From Ypsolopha sequella (lineage: Eukaryota; Arthropoda; Insecta; Lepidoptera; Ypsolophidae), in assembly GCA_934047225.1 (NCBI GenBank), contig CAKOHE010000023.1:186001-250000 (forward strand): a stretch of DNA of 64,000 nucleotides. Direction: 5' to 3'. Below are positions 62,492-64,000 of this stretch, piece after piece. The translations under genes were made by a program, and so were the position numbers. The first letter of the stretch is position 1, and each line of letters opens with the position of its first letter. A model generated the notes under the pieces. It did no database searches and was not told where the DNA came from. It saw nothing but the letters and a program-made list of their open reading frames with translations.

Positions 62492-63368
62492 CATGAAGCA
62501 ACAAGCCAGTGGAGAGCGCATGCGGGGGTAACGCGACTCGCCAAACATCCGCTTCCCAAAGCGTATAGGCGCTTGAAGCGAAGCCATTGGTTTTAGTCAG
62601 AGTTTGGCTGTGTCCGTGAAAACATAGCGTGTTTCTGTAGAAAAAATCCGAAATTTACAGTAAATATGCCTACTTGTGCAATAAAATAGTGTGGAAAGAA
62701 TACTTCTACTTCAAGTAACACAAAAGATGGAGTAACATTTCATAGGTAAGGGTTTTTCGTATACTTTTAATCTTCAAAATATAACAATTAAATATTTCAA
62801 TTGAACTTGCGCTTTGCGTTGATGTCTTCACGTCCTCTCTTTCTGTCGCACGGTGAAATGCACAACAGTTGTCTCTTTTTTTTTCGATAGTGCTGTCCTA
62901 CCGCGTGTTTAATAATTTATCGAACAATGTATTGTTGCTTACATACATTGTATGCATGTAAGTATATGTAATGTATGTAAGGTAAGTACTTAATGTAGGG
63001 ATATTTTTATACGCGTTTGTTTAGCGTCAGAAGTGCCTATGTTTATACTCCAAATTAATTAATTTCAAAAATCAGTGAGTAGCTACTTTGTCAAATAAAT
63101 AATTTTGTTTTATTTATTAGCCAACAATACTTTCATTTGTATATCTTTGACAAACTCGAAAATTCCAAATTTATTTTTTCGATTTTATCGATATCGATAA
63201 TTTTTCGTTTCACTTGTATGACATCCCTACACAAATTACGCATCAAATTTTTACCTTGAGCTGTTCAATCACAGCTCGCTAAGCTGTCACGTCCCCCGCC
63301 GTATATTGGTGACTTGTGTTTTGAAGGAGAATGTATCTCTGCGCTCTCCACTGGCTTGTTGCTTCATG
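62492..63368 (+). mobile_element. Non-autonomous P element
   Basis: Perfect 29-bp inverted ends: CATGAAGCAACAAGCCAGTG + GAGAGCGCA and its complement. The perfect 8-bp duplication AGTGAAAC is at 62484-62491 and 63369-63376. CATGA-type termini of about 30 bp and an 8-bp target fit P elements (family knowledge). 877 bp, with only a decayed first exon left (62666-62745). Confidence 0.85.
62666..62745 (+). pseudogene. Decayed THAP exon of a P-type transposase
   Basis: ATG 62666: MPTCAIK, a TAG stop, then CGKNTSTSSNTKDGVTFHR in the same frame up to the donor ATAG|GTAAGG. M-P-x-C-A-(x3-4)-C...GVTFH is the start of a THAP zinc finger (C2CH), the DNA-binding domain at the N-terminus of P-element transposases. 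The stop lies between the first two Cys positions and no further exons follow, so no protein is made. Confidence 0.75.
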
Positions 63369-63376
63369 AGTGAAAC

Positions 63377-63787
63377 TATGGTGTGCAACGTCAAATTTGG
63401 AGTGTTCAATGTCCATACAATATATTGAATTTCTTCTCAGTTCTTACTTTAGAACCGACACAAACCTTTTTAGGATAAGACCGCAATTTTAAGGTGTCGG
63501 AGCCAGTAGTTATTGATATTAAAGTATACAGAGTTCAGTTTGGCGTCTCTTTCCCTATGTGTGTCGGTTCGGTATCGACAGCTAGTTTCGTACTACGTTA
63601 AAAACGGTAAAATATAAAATTAATTACTGTCGCTATGTAAATAAAGTAGGTTGCAACGCGAGCAAAACAATGTGCGGTGAATGAAACCGTATATAAGGTC
63701 TTATCCTAAAGAGGTTAGCGTCGATAATACGAGGTTATATTTCGTGGATGAAATCCCATCTACGAAATAATGATTACGATTATTGAA
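63377..63787. repeat. Small inverted-repeat element, otherwise anonymous
   Basis: CCTTTTTAGGATAAGACC at 63459-63476 and GGTCTTATCCTAAAGAGG at 63697-63714 are inverse; about 250 bp between. A GC-richer section at 63530-63600 (TGTGTCGGTTCGGTATCGAC) has no coding signal. Confidence 0.5.
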
Positions 63788-63835
63788 AAAAAAATACAGT
63801 CGAATTGAGAACCTACTGCTTTTTTGAAGTCGGTT
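63788..63835. repeat. Partial MITE end (GAAGTCGGTTAAA)
   Basis: CAGTCGAATTGAGAACC and TTTTTTGAAGTCGGTTAAA match the right end of 19655-20055. Confidence 0.6.
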
Positions 63836-63874
63836 AAATTAAATTTAACTTTTTCCCAATCATAAGAAAGTAGA

Positions 63875-64000
63875 TTTTGATTTTCTTACCCTGGCATGTG
63901 GGACGTCACAGTCTAGAGCTCATTGAATACAATACAAATATTTTGATTTTCTTACCCTGGTATGTGGGACGTCACAGTCTAGAGCTCATTGAATACAATA
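63875..64000. repeat. 66-bp tandem repeat running off the window
   Basis: TTTTGATTTTCTTACCCTGG starts at 63875 and again at 63941. The copies differ at one seen position (GGCATG/GGTATG). At least two units; the array may continue beyond the edge. Confidence 0.85.

Overview
The window is AT-rich animal nuclear DNA, and everything recognisable points to a moth or butterfly (Lepidoptera). It carries a tRNA-derived SINE with the lepidopteran-type core ACGTTAAGCCGTTGGTCCC, TC...CTAG Helitrons, many TA- and TTAA-flanked MITEs, non-LTR retrotransposon tails, a Pao/BEL LTR element and a P-element relative. There are no operons, rRNAs, CRISPR arrays or prokaryotic genes.

Host genes are sparse. The best host exon is 24306-24540 (+). 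It encodes the cytoplasmic N-terminus and first membrane helix of a two-pore-domain potassium (K2P) channel and ends at a GT donor in phase 1. A 42-nt segment at 60316-60357 has good splice sites and the matching phase, so it may be the next exon across an intron of about 35.8 kb. Weaker exon candidates lie at 21902-21985, 27575-27649 and 61939-62037. Two fragments copied from other host genes lie on the minus strand: a frameshifted CDKL-type kinase N-lobe (about 54517-54710) and an intact acyl-CoA oxidase exon piece (55860-56036). Both run up to an exon/intron donor.

Region by region. 1-17 kb: a degenerate hAT, repeated MITEs, a TA-flanked element (6173-6979) nested in a long-TIR element (5795-7595), a LINE 3' end with a 12-bp target duplication, a Helitron (11954-12780) carrying a foldback, a second Helitron (16520-17240), and a long inverted repeat of about 0.8 kb whose arms are at 4978-5790 and 13964-14862. 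17-24 kb: mostly anonymous, with scattered repeats. 24-29 kb: K2P exon, MITEs and a hAT-type MITE (27819-29053). 29-37.6 kb: a second copy of that hAT MITE (29083-37638), split by a complete, apparently young Pao/BEL retrotransposon (29310-37032) with identical-looking 410-bp LTRs and an ATATC duplication. Its gag and pol lie in one frame separated by a single UGA. 37.6-47.5 kb: a LINE copy split by a TTAA MITE, a large foldback, gypsy (Ty3) relics with a 13-copy 91-bp tandem amplification inside the protease region, and a CR1/Jockey-like LINE inserted in the gypsy gag zinc-knuckle region. 47.6-64 kb: hAT and mariner-like MITEs, a 39-bp tandem array, LINE 3' fragments, the two host gene fragments and a non-autonomous P element (62492-63368) with a decayed THAP exon and a perfect 8-bp duplication.

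The window is best read as the transposon-filled intron and flank of a neuronal-type ion channel gene. I found no convincing new functional system. The most unusual points are the in-frame UGA of the Pao element, the captured host exons, the tandem amplification inside the protease region, the paired hAT insertions 21 bp apart, and several nested insertions whose empty sites can be seen elsewhere in the same window.
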